This document shows positions 6,506 to 13,151 of a DNA stretch of 17,114 nt, piece after piece (the stretch's first letter is position 1; each line of letters opens with the position of its first letter). Made by a program: the position numbers and the translations under genes. The notes under the pieces were generated by a model, which did not search any database, was not told the DNA's origin, and saw only the letters and a list, made by a program, of their open reading frames with translations. The stretch is taken from assembly GCA_003523085.1 (NCBI GenBank), contig DPHD01000068.1, forward strand, positions 30,866-47,979, written 5' to 3'. Origin of the DNA: Oceanospirillaceae bacterium. Lineage in GTDB: Bacteria; Pseudomonadota; Gammaproteobacteria; Pseudomonadales; Balneatricaceae.

Positions 6506-9088
6506 TTAACCCTTGCGCAAGGCACGGTTGGTTTTGGCGGTGGCTAGCGCTTGGGTTGGATCGTCGGGCCAAGGGTGTCTTGGGTAGCGTCCCTTCATTT
6601 CTTTTTTAACCTCGGTATAGCTGGTTTGCCAGAAATGAGCTAAGTCTTGTGTTACCTGTAACACGCTTCCCCGTGGTGATAGTAGGTGTACCTGCAAGGC
6701 CGTTGAATAGCCGATCATGGGGGCCTTTTGCATGCCAAATAATTCCTGTAGCTTGACCGCTAGCACAGGCGGGTTGTGGCTATAATCAATGGTGTGAGCG
6801 TTGCCTGAGGGCACCTTAAATCGGCTCGGCGCTAACTCTTGTAGCTGGTTGGGAAGTGGCCATGGTAATAAATTGCACAAGATAGACGATAAATCTAGCC
6901 GTTGTAAATCCTGTTTATTGTTAACGCCTTGCAGATAAGGGCCTAGCCAAGTGGTTAGCGTTGAAGTCAACGCGGTGTCCGATAAATCAGGCCAAGGGTT
7001 GGTCGCAGAACCTTTATAGCTGCTGTGCAACAGCTGTACCCTAGCGCGCCAAAGGCTTAACTCTCGAGTCCAGTTGAGTAACGCCATATTGTCTTGCGCT
7101 AAGCGGTCACAAATGACCTTTATACGTTGTTGCGGGTCTACCTTGGTGGTGCGACTTTGGCTTAGGGTAAGCTCTCCAATAGTAGTTTGTTGCAACGCAG
7201 ATATACGTTCATGCTCAGGCTGCCAGGTAAGGCTGGCAGCACTCATAATCAGCCCCTTGAGTGGGCCGGCAAAGAGTTTTTCTGGCAATGCCACAGCCAA
7301 ACAAATACGTTGTTGGTCATTGCCCTGTTTAGTGTCAAAACCGATGGTGCTAGCCACAGCTAACCACAACTCACGATTCACACTTTGTTGGCTGCTCACG
7401 CGCTTGCCGTTAGCCAGCTTATAGAGTTTGTCGGTGTTGGTTTGTTGTGCAATACGTTCGGGCCAAGCCAGAGCGACAAAAATAGCCACCAGTTCTGCCG
7501 GTGTATATTGCATGTGTTGCACCTGACTAGGCGGCAACTCGGCGCTAGCTGGCATTTGTTGCTGTAAGCGTTTAACTTGCTGACGAATGCGCTGGCGTAG
7601 CCCATGTTGGCTGGGGTGGCAGTCCAGCTGACCCTTGAGCCATGCCAGCCGCAACATCACATCGTGGTCCTGGTTGTGGCTTTTTAATAAGGGGTCCTTT
7701 TCGCTTAATAAGGCCACTATTTGACAACCCAGTGTGAGTTGTTGATGCTGCTGGGCAACTAATAACAGGTGACCTAAACGAGGGCTCAGGGGTATATGAC
7801 TCAGACGCTGGCCATGGGGAGTGAGCGTGAGTTGCGTTGCGCCTGTGCTGTCCCTAGCCGTGGTAGTTAACGCGCCTAGGCTAACGAGCAGGCGTTGAGC
7901 TTGTTTCCACGGCCCTTGTGGCGGTGGGTCTAACCATTGTAACTCAGTGGCGTCGGCACACCCAAAGGCATACAACTGTAGGCACAGCGCTGTTAAGTCG
8001 GCCTGTTTAATTTCCACCGTGGTTTGTGGCGCTAAACTTTGATGTTCCGTTGCGCTCCATAAGCGGTAACAACTGCCCGCACTTAAGCGCCCCGCACGCC
8101 CGGCTCTTTGAGTGGCCGCGGCTCGTGATACTTTAACCGTCGTTAAACGGCTCAAGCCGGTGCGCGTGTCGTATACCATTTGGCGCGACAGTCCGGCATC
8201 AATCACGCACTCTATGCCATCAATGGTGAGGCTGGTTTCGGCAATGTTAGTGGCTAATACAATTTTACGGTGTCCCGGTTTTGAAGGCGCAATCGCTTGT
8301 TGTTGCTGGTCTATAGTCAAGTCGCCATACAGGGGTAGCAGCGCTACGTGGGTATTGCTTAAATCAGTCAATCGAGTGAGGGCTTGGCGAATTTCACCTT
8401 GGCCTGGCAAGAAGACTAAAATGCTACCGTTATGGTTGGCCAAGGCTTGCGCCACGGCGTGATGTAACTGGTCTTGTAGTTGGTAACGGCTGGGTGCTGG
8501 CCCTAAATGCTGGGTGCTCACCGGAAACTGCCTGCCTTGACTAATAATAACGGGGGCATTGTTCAACAACTGGCTCACGGACTGGGCATCCAAGGTGGCC
8601 GACATAACAATGAGTTTGAGAGGCTGCTCGTCCCGCAACAACTCTCGGCCTTGCAGGCACATGGCAAGGCTTAAGTCGCTGTCTAAACTACGTTCATGAA
8701 ATTCGTCAAAAATGACCGCGCCGACACCCTCTAAGCTTGGGTCACTTTGCAACATGCGCAACAACACACCATGGGTAATTACTTCTAAACGGGTTTTTGA
8801 TCCAATTTTGGTGTCTAAGCGCATGCGGTAACCCACGGTATTACCGCAGGTTTCGCCTAAACTTTGGGCCAAAAAATGAGCGCTAGAAAGGGTCGCTAAA
8901 CGACGTGGTTCGACTAATAATACCTTTTGCTGTTGTAACCACGGGCTGTTTAGTAAGGCCAATGGGACGCGGGTGGTCTTACCGGCCCCGGGTGGCGCCA
9001 CTAATACCACCTGATCACAGCTCGTGAGTTGCGCTTGCAGGGCAGGCAATACCTCATCTATAGGTAGTGAGGTTGTGCTAGCAGACAA
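6506..9088 (-). CDS. hrpB: ATP-dependent helicase HrpB (DEAH-type)
   Basis: This 860-residue superfamily-2 helicase is close to the usual HrpB length (about 810-850). Motif I is APPGAGKTT (31-39), Ia EPRR (60-63), motif II DEFH (128-131), motif III SAT (163-165), FLPGQGEI (227-234) opens the second RecA-like domain, motif V is ATNIAETSLTIDG (279-291), and motif VI is QRAGRAGR (327-334). The winged-helix/ratchet region and the HrpB-specific C-terminal domain follow (RFKVPSGNAHTIDY and PPVLAVKLQELFG near 750-780; ending KKEMKGRYPRHPWPDDP). DEFH in motif II separates HrpB from HrpA (DEAH). Start is TTG at 9088: no in-frame ATG or GTG exists near the expected N-terminus and the upstream stop is only 2 nt away, so translation is probably coupled to the preceding small gene. 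Its cellular RNA target is not known. Confidence 0.96.
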   Translation of the reverse strand: MSASTTSLPIDEVLPALQAQLTSCDQVVLVAPPGAGKTTRVPLALLNSPWLQQQKVLLVEPRRLATLSSAHFLAQSLGETCGNTVGYRMRLDTKIGSKTRLEVITHGVLLRMLQSDPSLEGVGAVIFDEFHERSLDSDLSLAMCLQGRELLRDEQPLKLIVMSATLDAQSVSQLLNNAPVIISQGRQFPVSTQHLGPAPSRYQLQDQLHHAVAQALANHNGSILVFLPGQGEIRQALTRLTDLSNTHVALLPLYGDLTIDQQQQAIAPSKPGHRKIVLATNIAETSLTIDGIECVIDAGLSRQMVYDTRTGLSRLTTVKVSRAAATQRAGRAGRLSAGSCYRLWSATEHQSLAPQTTVEIKQADLTALCLQLYAFGCADATELQWLDPPPQGPWKQAQRLLVSLGALTTTARDSTGATQLTLTPHGQRLSHIPLSPRLGHLLLVAQQHQQLTLGCQIVALLSEKDPLLKSHNQDHDVMLRLAWLKGQLDCHPSQHGLRQRIRQQVKRLQQQMPASAELPPSQVQHMQYTPAELVAIFVALAWPERIAQQTNTDKLYKLANGKRVSSQQSVNRELWLAVASTIGFDTKQGNDQQRICLAVALPEKLFAGPLKGLIMSAASLTWQPEHERISALQQTTIGELTLSQSRTTKVDPQQRIKVICDRLAQDNMALLNWTRELSLWRARVQLLHSSYKGSATNPWPDLSDTALTSTLTTWLGPYLQGVNNKQDLQRLDLSSILCNLLPWPLPNQLQELAPSRFKVPSGNAHTIDYSHNPPVLAVKLQELFGMQKAPMIGYSTALQVHLLSPRGSVLQVTQDLAHFWQTSYTEVKKEMKGRYPRHPWPDDPTQALATAKTNRALRKG

Positions 9089-9090
9089 GC

Positions 9091-9327
9091 TTAGAAAGCT
9101 TTAAAGGTGAGGGTAGTCAACGACCGAGAAATACCTTCAATACCTAATAGGTTGTCGTTAATGAAGCGGCCGACGTCTTCTTCTGCAGGAATATACAACT
9201 TCATCAAGAGATCGTAATCGCCGCTGGTGGAGAACAGCTCAGAGGCAATTTCTCGTTCATAGATGGCGTCGGCAACGGCGTAGGTTTTACCCGGGTTGCA
9301 TCGAATTTGGACAAATACACAGGCCAT
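9091..9327 (-). CDS. Stand-alone Lrp/AsnC-type ligand-binding (RAM) domain protein
   Basis: This 78-residue protein is the effector-binding half of an Lrp/AsnC regulator without the DNA-binding helix-turn-helix. The pattern fits the beta-alpha-beta-beta-alpha-beta RAM fold: VFVQIRCNPGKTYAVADAI, then VxxLFSTSGDYDLLMKLYI as the central GxYDL hairpin, then FINDNLLGIEGISRSLTTLTF. The start at 9327 has a good ribosome site (AGGA 8 nt upstream), and the preceding stretch encodes no HTH because the chemoreceptor stop lies 22 nt away. So this is a genuine small gene, not a broken Lrp. Such proteins are thought to oligomerise and bind small ligands such as amino acids, or to modify full-length Lrp-type regulators. 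It sits between the chemoreceptor and hrpB with tiny gaps. Its role here is unknown. Confidence 0.9.
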   Translation of the reverse strand: MACVFVQIRCNPGKTYAVADAIYEREIASELFSTSGDYDLLMKLYIPAEEDVGRFINDNLLGIEGISRSLTTLTFKAF

Positions 9328-9349
9328 GATTGTTTCCTAAACTAAACGA

Positions 9350-11095
9350 TTAAAACTCCGACCAAGTGCCCATGTCTGCATCAAGTGGCGCAGCGACGTT
9401 AGCGCGGCTTGCTTTATGACGAGCAGGGGCTTGAGGAATATGAGGCTGACTTTGAACGGCCGCTTGGTACGAGTTGTTATTATCGCTTACTTTAAAGAAG
9501 GAAATCTGTTGGCGCAAGTCTCCTGCTTGGTTATTTAGGGCATCACTGGCCGCCGTGGACTCTTCCACTAGCGCTGCATTTTGCTGGTTGACTACGTCCA
9601 ACTGATTCACAGCTTCGTTAACTTGGGTAATACTATTGGCTTGCTCTTGTGACGCTGTAGTGATGTTTTCTACCAATTCACTGATAGATTGAATTGACTT
9701 AAAAATTTGCTGTAGTGAATCGCCCGATTGGTTAACTAAGTTGCTACCCTCGATGACTCGAGTGTTGCTTGACTCAATCAAGACACGGATTTCTTTGGCA
9801 GATTCTGCCGCTTTTTGCGACAAGGTACGCACTTCGCCCGCGACCACAGCAAAGCCACGACCATGTTCGCCTGCTCGTGCCGCTTCGACCGAAGCGTTAA
9901 GGGCTAGTAGGTTGGTTTGGAAGGCAATGCCATCAATCAAGGTGATGATGTCGGCAATCTTTTGGCTCGACTGACTAATTTGCTCCATCGCCTCAATGGC
10001 GGTGCGCATGACGCCCACACTTTCTTCGGCTTCAGAGCGGCTTTGAGTGACTAAGGTATTGGCCTCTTTAGCATTGGTGGCATTGGTCTCTACGGTAGAG
10101 GCCATTTGGTTCATGCTGGCGGCGGTTTCTTCTAAGCTGGCAGCTTGTTCATTGGTGCGTTCAGATAACTGCAAACTACCTTGGCTGATTTCTTTGGCGC
10201 CGGTGTTAACGAGGTTGGCGTTCATCAAAATATTGGACAAGGCATCTTGCATCTTGTCGATAGACTGGTTGAGGGCTTGCTTTAATTCACCTAAACGACC
10301 CGGGTGAGTACCGGTAATACGCGACGTTAAATCACCTTCGGCCATGCCTATTGCCACTTGGTTGGTTTCTTCGATGGCGCTGTCAATGGCATCTAAACTG
10401 GTGTTAATGTTGTTTTTGAGTGACGCTAAGCTACCGTCGCCTTGGGCCGTAACACGGTGCTCAAATTCGCCACGGGACACGTGTTGCATCACTTTGCCAA
10501 CATCGTCAAACATATCGTTGACTTGCATGATGGCGCTGTTAACTGTAACCGCAATGGCGCCGTCTTTGGCTTCATCCATACGCCCACTAAAGTCGCCTCG
10601 GCCTACGCCAGCCATCACGTCTTCTAATGAGTGCATGGTTGCGGTCATGCTCGACAAGCTGCCGTTGATGGCTTCTAGGGTGACAGGAAATAATCCATTG
10701 AGTCCTGCTGGCAGGGCCTTACGGTTGTAGTCGCCTTGCTGGACTTTAGCTGCAAAAGCCATGGTCTCACGCAGACAGGTTTCCACTTGGTCTAAGGATT
10801 CGTTAAAGTTCCAGGCAATTTGGCCTAGTTCGTCTTCGGCACCGATACCGGTGATGCGGCTTTCTAAGTTACCTTTGGCGGTGTCTTGGGTAAACAGTTT
10901 GATTTTACCAATCAAGTCGGCTTGTCGACGGTTGATCTTCACCAAAAATATTAGGCTTAGTAGAATCACGGCGACGGGGGCGAGCATAAGCATCTCGTCA
11001 CTGCCTTGGGTGTACAGCAGCGCAGCAATACCCGTTGCCGCACCAATGGCGCCGAGTAAAGTGTTAGCCCTGGAGCTGGTAGACGAAGTGGTCAT
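9350..11095 (-). CDS. Methyl-accepting chemotaxis protein, poly-HAMP, with C-terminal CheR/CheB docking peptide
   Basis: This 581-residue chemoreceptor has two closely spaced membrane segments (about 11-28 and 35-53), so it has almost no periplasmic domain and must sense from the cytoplasm or membrane. Then come HAMP-like repeats every 40-50 residues, marked by KGNLESRI (75), QGDYNRKA (120), RGDFSGRM (166), RGEFEHRV (208) and EGDLTSRI (253). The signalling domain has its conserved hairpin tip at about 388-410 (IDGIAFQTNLLALNASVEAA), with a likely methylation region near LEETAASMNQ (321-330). After a flexible linker the protein ends TWSEF, which fits the xWxxF docking pentapeptide used by CheR and CheB. 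The ATG at 11095 has AGGA 7 nt upstream and lies inside the PAS gene (32-nt overlap). Family and topology are secure; pairing with the PAS protein as its sensor is inferred from overlap and topology. Confidence 0.95.
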   Translation of the reverse strand: MTTSSTSSRANTLLGAIGAATGIAALLYTQGSDEMLMLAPVAVILLSLIFLVKINRRQADLIGKIKLFTQDTAKGNLESRITGIGAEDELGQIAWNFNESLDQVETCLRETMAFAAKVQQGDYNRKALPAGLNGLFPVTLEAINGSLSSMTATMHSLEDVMAGVGRGDFSGRMDEAKDGAIAVTVNSAIMQVNDMFDDVGKVMQHVSRGEFEHRVTAQGDGSLASLKNNINTSLDAIDSAIEETNQVAIGMAEGDLTSRITGTHPGRLGELKQALNQSIDKMQDALSNILMNANLVNTGAKEISQGSLQLSERTNEQAASLEETAASMNQMASTVETNATNAKEANTLVTQSRSEAEESVGVMRTAIEAMEQISQSSQKIADIITLIDGIAFQTNLLALNASVEAARAGEHGRGFAVVAGEVRTLSQKAAESAKEIRVLIESSNTRVIEGSNLVNQSGDSLQQIFKSIQSISELVENITTASQEQANSITQVNEAVNQLDVVNQQNAALVEESTAASDALNNQAGDLRQQISFFKVSDNNNSYQAAVQSQPHIPQAPARHKASRANVAAPLDADMGTWSEF

Positions 11096-11591
11096 AGCTG
11101 ATTCCTAATTCTGAAAGCTTGGTATTTAGAAAGGTTGCGCCGGCATTAAGCTGGTCTTTGCTTGGATGGCGTTGTTCTTCGGCGTATATTTCATCGTACA
11201 GGGCGGGAATGGTCGCCATGGCCTTAGTGCTAGGTTTACGGCGCACCGAATAATAGCCAACGATATTGCCATTGAGGTCGAGGCTAGCGGTGACGTTAGC
11301 GTAAACCCAATAAAAACTGCCATCGGCGTGCATGTTTTTGACGTAGGCAAAAATTTCTTCACCACTTTGTATGCGGCTCCAGAGCAGGTGGAATATACTT
11401 CGAGGCATGTGTGGGTGGCGCACAATGTTGTGTTGTTGGCCGAGTAATTGCGCTTCGCTATAGCCAGAAAATTCAATAAAAATACGGTTGCAATAGGTCA
11501 ATTGGCCTTTGGTGTTGGTTTTTGAAACAATAAAATCACCGTCGCGCATAGTGCGTTCAACGTGGGTTGGAACAATACTTTTATCTTTCAT
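11064..11591 (-). CDS. Aer-like PAS domain sensor protein (soluble)
   Basis: This 175-residue protein is a single PAS domain of the Aer (aerotaxis, FAD-binding) type plus a helical tail. Recognisable blocks are SKTNTKGQLTYCNRIF (23-38), FSGYSEAQLLGQQHNIVRHP (41-60), MPRSIFHLLW (62-71), YVKNMHADGSFYWVYANV (83-100) and IVGYYSVRRKP (110-120). These align with the E. coli Aer PAS domain, including the RHP motif, the following Trp and the KN...YWV strand. The residue two after RHP's Pro region is His (RHPHMP) where E. coli Aer has Asp (RHPDMP). It has no membrane anchor and no signalling domain; the overlapping downstream chemoreceptor provides both. It most likely reads redox or oxygen status and passes it to that receptor. 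The start at 11591 has a weak AGG site 8-10 nt upstream. Confidence 0.9.
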   Translation of the reverse strand: MKDKSIVPTHVERTMRDGDFIVSKTNTKGQLTYCNRIFIEFSGYSEAQLLGQQHNIVRHPHMPRSIFHLLWSRIQSGEEIFAYVKNMHADGSFYWVYANVTASLDLNGNIVGYYSVRRKPSTKAMATIPALYDEIYAEEQRHPSKDQLNAGATFLNTKLSELGISYDHFVYQLQG

Positions 11592-11617
11592 TCAGTGGCC
11601 TGTTATCTTTCGTCTAG

Positions 11618-11647
11618 ATGACGCAAGTCATATTGAATTGCTCAATA
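11618..11647. promoter_or_regulatory. Two adjacent inverted repeats upstream of the PAS-chemoreceptor operon
   Basis: ATGAC-GCAA-GTCAT (11618-11631) is a perfect 14-bp inverted repeat. It abuts TATTGA-ATTGC-TCAATA (11631-11647), a perfect 6-bp repeat with a 5-nt spacer. Both lie 27-56 nt before the PAS start codon, where a promoter or operator would be expected. I cannot assign a regulator. A clean -35/-10 pair is not evident on the minus strand here. Confidence 0.35.
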
Positions 11648-11765
11648 AGGCTTAATTAATATAGGTTTAGAAGTGTGGGCTATTCGTCAGTGTTTAGCAA
11701 TTAAACAAATGTAATAAAGTGTAACGTTTAGCCATAGGAAGGCACTAGCTGACAAGAGGATGTTA

Positions 11766-11793
11766 TTGACTCCTAATTTAATTCGGCTATGCT
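11766..11793 (+). promoter_or_regulatory. Sigma-70-like promoter for the M20 amidohydrolase gene
   Basis: TTGACT (11766-11771, 5 of 6 to consensus) is followed by a 16-nt spacer and TATGCT (11788-11793, 4 of 6). Transcription would start near 11800, giving an approximately 100-nt leader that contains the FNR-type box. Judged by eye only. Confidence 0.5.
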
Positions 11794-11869
11794 GCCTCCA
11801 CCGTTATCACTTGTGGCTGTTAAAACATACCATGAGTGCAGCCCAGCAACTTGGCTGATAAACCCAAGC

Positions 11870-11883
11870 TTGATTTCGATCAA
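11870..11883. promoter_or_regulatory. Perfect FNR/Anr-type binding site
   Basis: TTGATTTCGATCAA matches the FNR consensus TTGAT-N4-ATCAA exactly and extends to a 16-bp palindrome with flanking C and G (11869-11884). Its centre is 27 nt before the M20 start codon and 285 nt before the PAS start codon. It lies downstream of the predicted M20 promoter, so for that gene it would act as a repressor or roadblock; for the divergent PAS-chemoreceptor operon it sits upstream, where an activator could act. Control of an aerotaxis gene by an FNR homologue has precedent in Pseudomonas aeruginosa (aer under ANR). Confidence 0.65.
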
Positions 11884-11903
11884 GAAATTTAAATGGATTA
11901 TGT

Positions 11904-13109
11904 ATGACACTGTTACCCTCAATTGTTGCTGAAGCGAAACAATTTCAAACGCTGCGCAGAGATTTACACGCCCACCCTGAGTTATGTTACCAAGAGCACC
12001 GCACGGCACAGATTGTACTGGATCAATTGACCTCGATGGGTATTGAAGTCCATTCGGGTATAGGTATAACGGGGGTGGTCGGCGTGATAAAGGGCCAGCA
12101 GCCAGGTGGTGGCATTGCCCTGCGAGCAGATATGGATGCGCTGCCTTTAGATGAACACAACGACTTTGCCCATGCCAGTACCTACGCAGGTAAAATGCAT
12201 GCTTGTGGTCATGATGGTCATACGGCCACCTTGTTGGCAGCTGCCAGCTACCTAGCAAAACATAGGGATTTTTGTGGCACGGTATACCTGATTTTTCAAC
12301 CGGCCGAAGAAGGCGGCGCAGGGGCTCAGGCGATGATCGATGATGGTCTGTTTGAGCGTTTTGCGATTGATGAAATTTATGGCTATCACAATTGGCCAGG
12401 CTACGAACAAGGTATGGTAGGGTTAGCGGCAGGCGCGATGATGGCGTCCGCCAGCGAATTTAGAATTAAGGTAGTCGGTAAGGGTGCCCATGCCGCCATG
12501 CCTCATTTAGGTGCTGACCCGTTGTTGGTATCTTGCCAGTTAGTTCAGGCCTTGCAGTCCATTGTTACACGCAGCGTTGACCCGCAAGAATCGGTGGTGC
12601 TTTCGGTTACCAAAATCCATTGTGGTGATGCCACTAATATTATTGCTGACGACTGCATTATTGAAGGCACTGTGAGGTGTTTTTCTGAACAGACATTACA
12701 ATGCGTTGAAGATCGCATGGGTAAAATTTGTATTGACTTATGTGCCGCCTTTGAATGTGATGGTGTGCTCGATTTTGAAAGGTCGTACCCAGCCACTATT
12801 AACCATGGGGCTCAAGTCGAGTTTGTGCGTGAGATAGCCGTGGATTTGTTAGGTGCAGACCAAGTGGTGCCATTTACGCCAACCATGGGTTCAGAAGACT
12901 TTAGTTTCTATTTATTGCAAAAACCCGGTTGCTATTTTGCCATTGGCAATGGCTTAGGTGGTCATCGACACCAAGGCCACGGTATAGGCCCGTGTATGTT
13001 ACATAACCCCAGTTACGACTTTAATGATGCATTAATCCCCATTGGCGCTAGCTTATGGGTAAAGCTTGTTGAGGCGCGTCTAGGTGTTGACGGAATTGCT
13101 CGAAAATAA
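11904..13109 (+). CDS. M20 family metallo-amidohydrolase (hippurate hydrolase / N-acyl-amino-acid hydrolase type)
   Basis: This 401-residue protein belongs to peptidase family M20D, zinc- or cobalt-type enzymes that release an amino acid from its N-acyl derivative. It opens with the family sequence LRRDLHAHPEL (17-27). The metal ligands are visible: Cys101 and His103 in MHACGHDGHT, Glu135/Glu136 in PAEEGG, His162 in YHNWP and His367 in LHNPSYDFND. RADMDALPL (74-82) and GKGAHAAMPHLGADP (192-206, start of the dimerisation domain) are standard. The length is normal. The start has only a weak GGA site. It is followed after 42 nt by the SorC-type regulator, which seems to have its own promoter, so membership of the deo-like operon is uncertain. 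The natural acyl-amino-acid substrate cannot be told from sequence. Confidence 0.93.
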   Translation: MTLLPSIVAEAKQFQTLRRDLHAHPELCYQEHRTAQIVLDQLTSMGIEVHSGIGITGVVGVIKGQQPGGGIALRADMDALPLDEHNDFAHASTYAGKMHACGHDGHTATLLAAASYLAKHRDFCGTVYLIFQPAEEGGAGAQAMIDDGLFERFAIDEIYGYHNWPGYEQGMVGLAAGAMMASASEFRIKVVGKGAHAAMPHLGADPLLVSCQLVQALQSIVTRSVDPQESVVLSVTKIHCGDATNIIADDCIIEGTVRCFSEQTLQCVEDRMGKICIDLCAAFECDGVLDFERSYPATINHGAQVEFVREIAVDLLGADQVVPFTPTMGSEDFSFYLLQKPGCYFAIGNGLGGHRHQGHGIGPCMLHNPSYDFNDALIPIGASLWVKLVEARLGVDGIARK

Positions 13110-13116
13110 AATACTG

Positions 13117-13129
13117 GTAAAGATTTTAC
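13117..13129. promoter_or_regulatory. Inverted repeat, possible operator of the SorC-type regulator
   Basis: GTAAA-GAT-TTTAC is a perfect 5-bp inverted repeat in the short gap before the regulator gene, just upstream of the candidate -10 element. This is a natural position for autoregulation. It is short, so chance is possible. Confidence 0.35.
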
Positions 13130-13132
13130 GCA

Positions 13133-13141
13133 TGATGTAAT
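13133..13141 (+). promoter_or_regulatory. Candidate extended -10 promoter giving a leaderless or near-leaderless transcript
   Basis: TGA followed by TGTAAT (13136-13141, 5 of 6 to TATAAT) fits an extended -10 promoter. Transcription would begin near 13148-13152, where the regulator's ATG (13152) lies. The stretch between is TATTTTTCACC, with no Shine-Dalgarno, consistent with little or no leader. Confidence 0.4.
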
Positions 13142-13151
13142 ATTTTTCACC

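Larger units (their letters stand above)
11592..11903. other. Divergent intergenic region between PAS gene and M20 gene
   Basis: These 312 nt separate the divergently transcribed PAS and amidohydrolase genes and contain no credible coding frame. They hold two inverted repeats near the PAS gene, a sigma-70-like promoter reading toward the M20 gene, and an FNR-type box close to the M20 start. The middle (about 11650-11760) is AT-rich with nothing else recognisable. Confidence 0.7.

Noticed and set aside
11641..11700. Possible flagellar sigma-28 promoter (TAAA ... GCC) before the PAS-chemoreceptor genes
   Set aside because: The -10 half reads GCCTTATT rather than GCCGATAA and the spacing is one short; the match is too poor to call.
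11773..12258. Minus-strand open frame of 161 codons crossing the FNR-box region into the M20 gene
   Set aside because: Two thirds is antisense to conserved M20 motifs (RADMDALP, MHACGHDGHT), and the translation is His/Leu-rich without recognisable domains.
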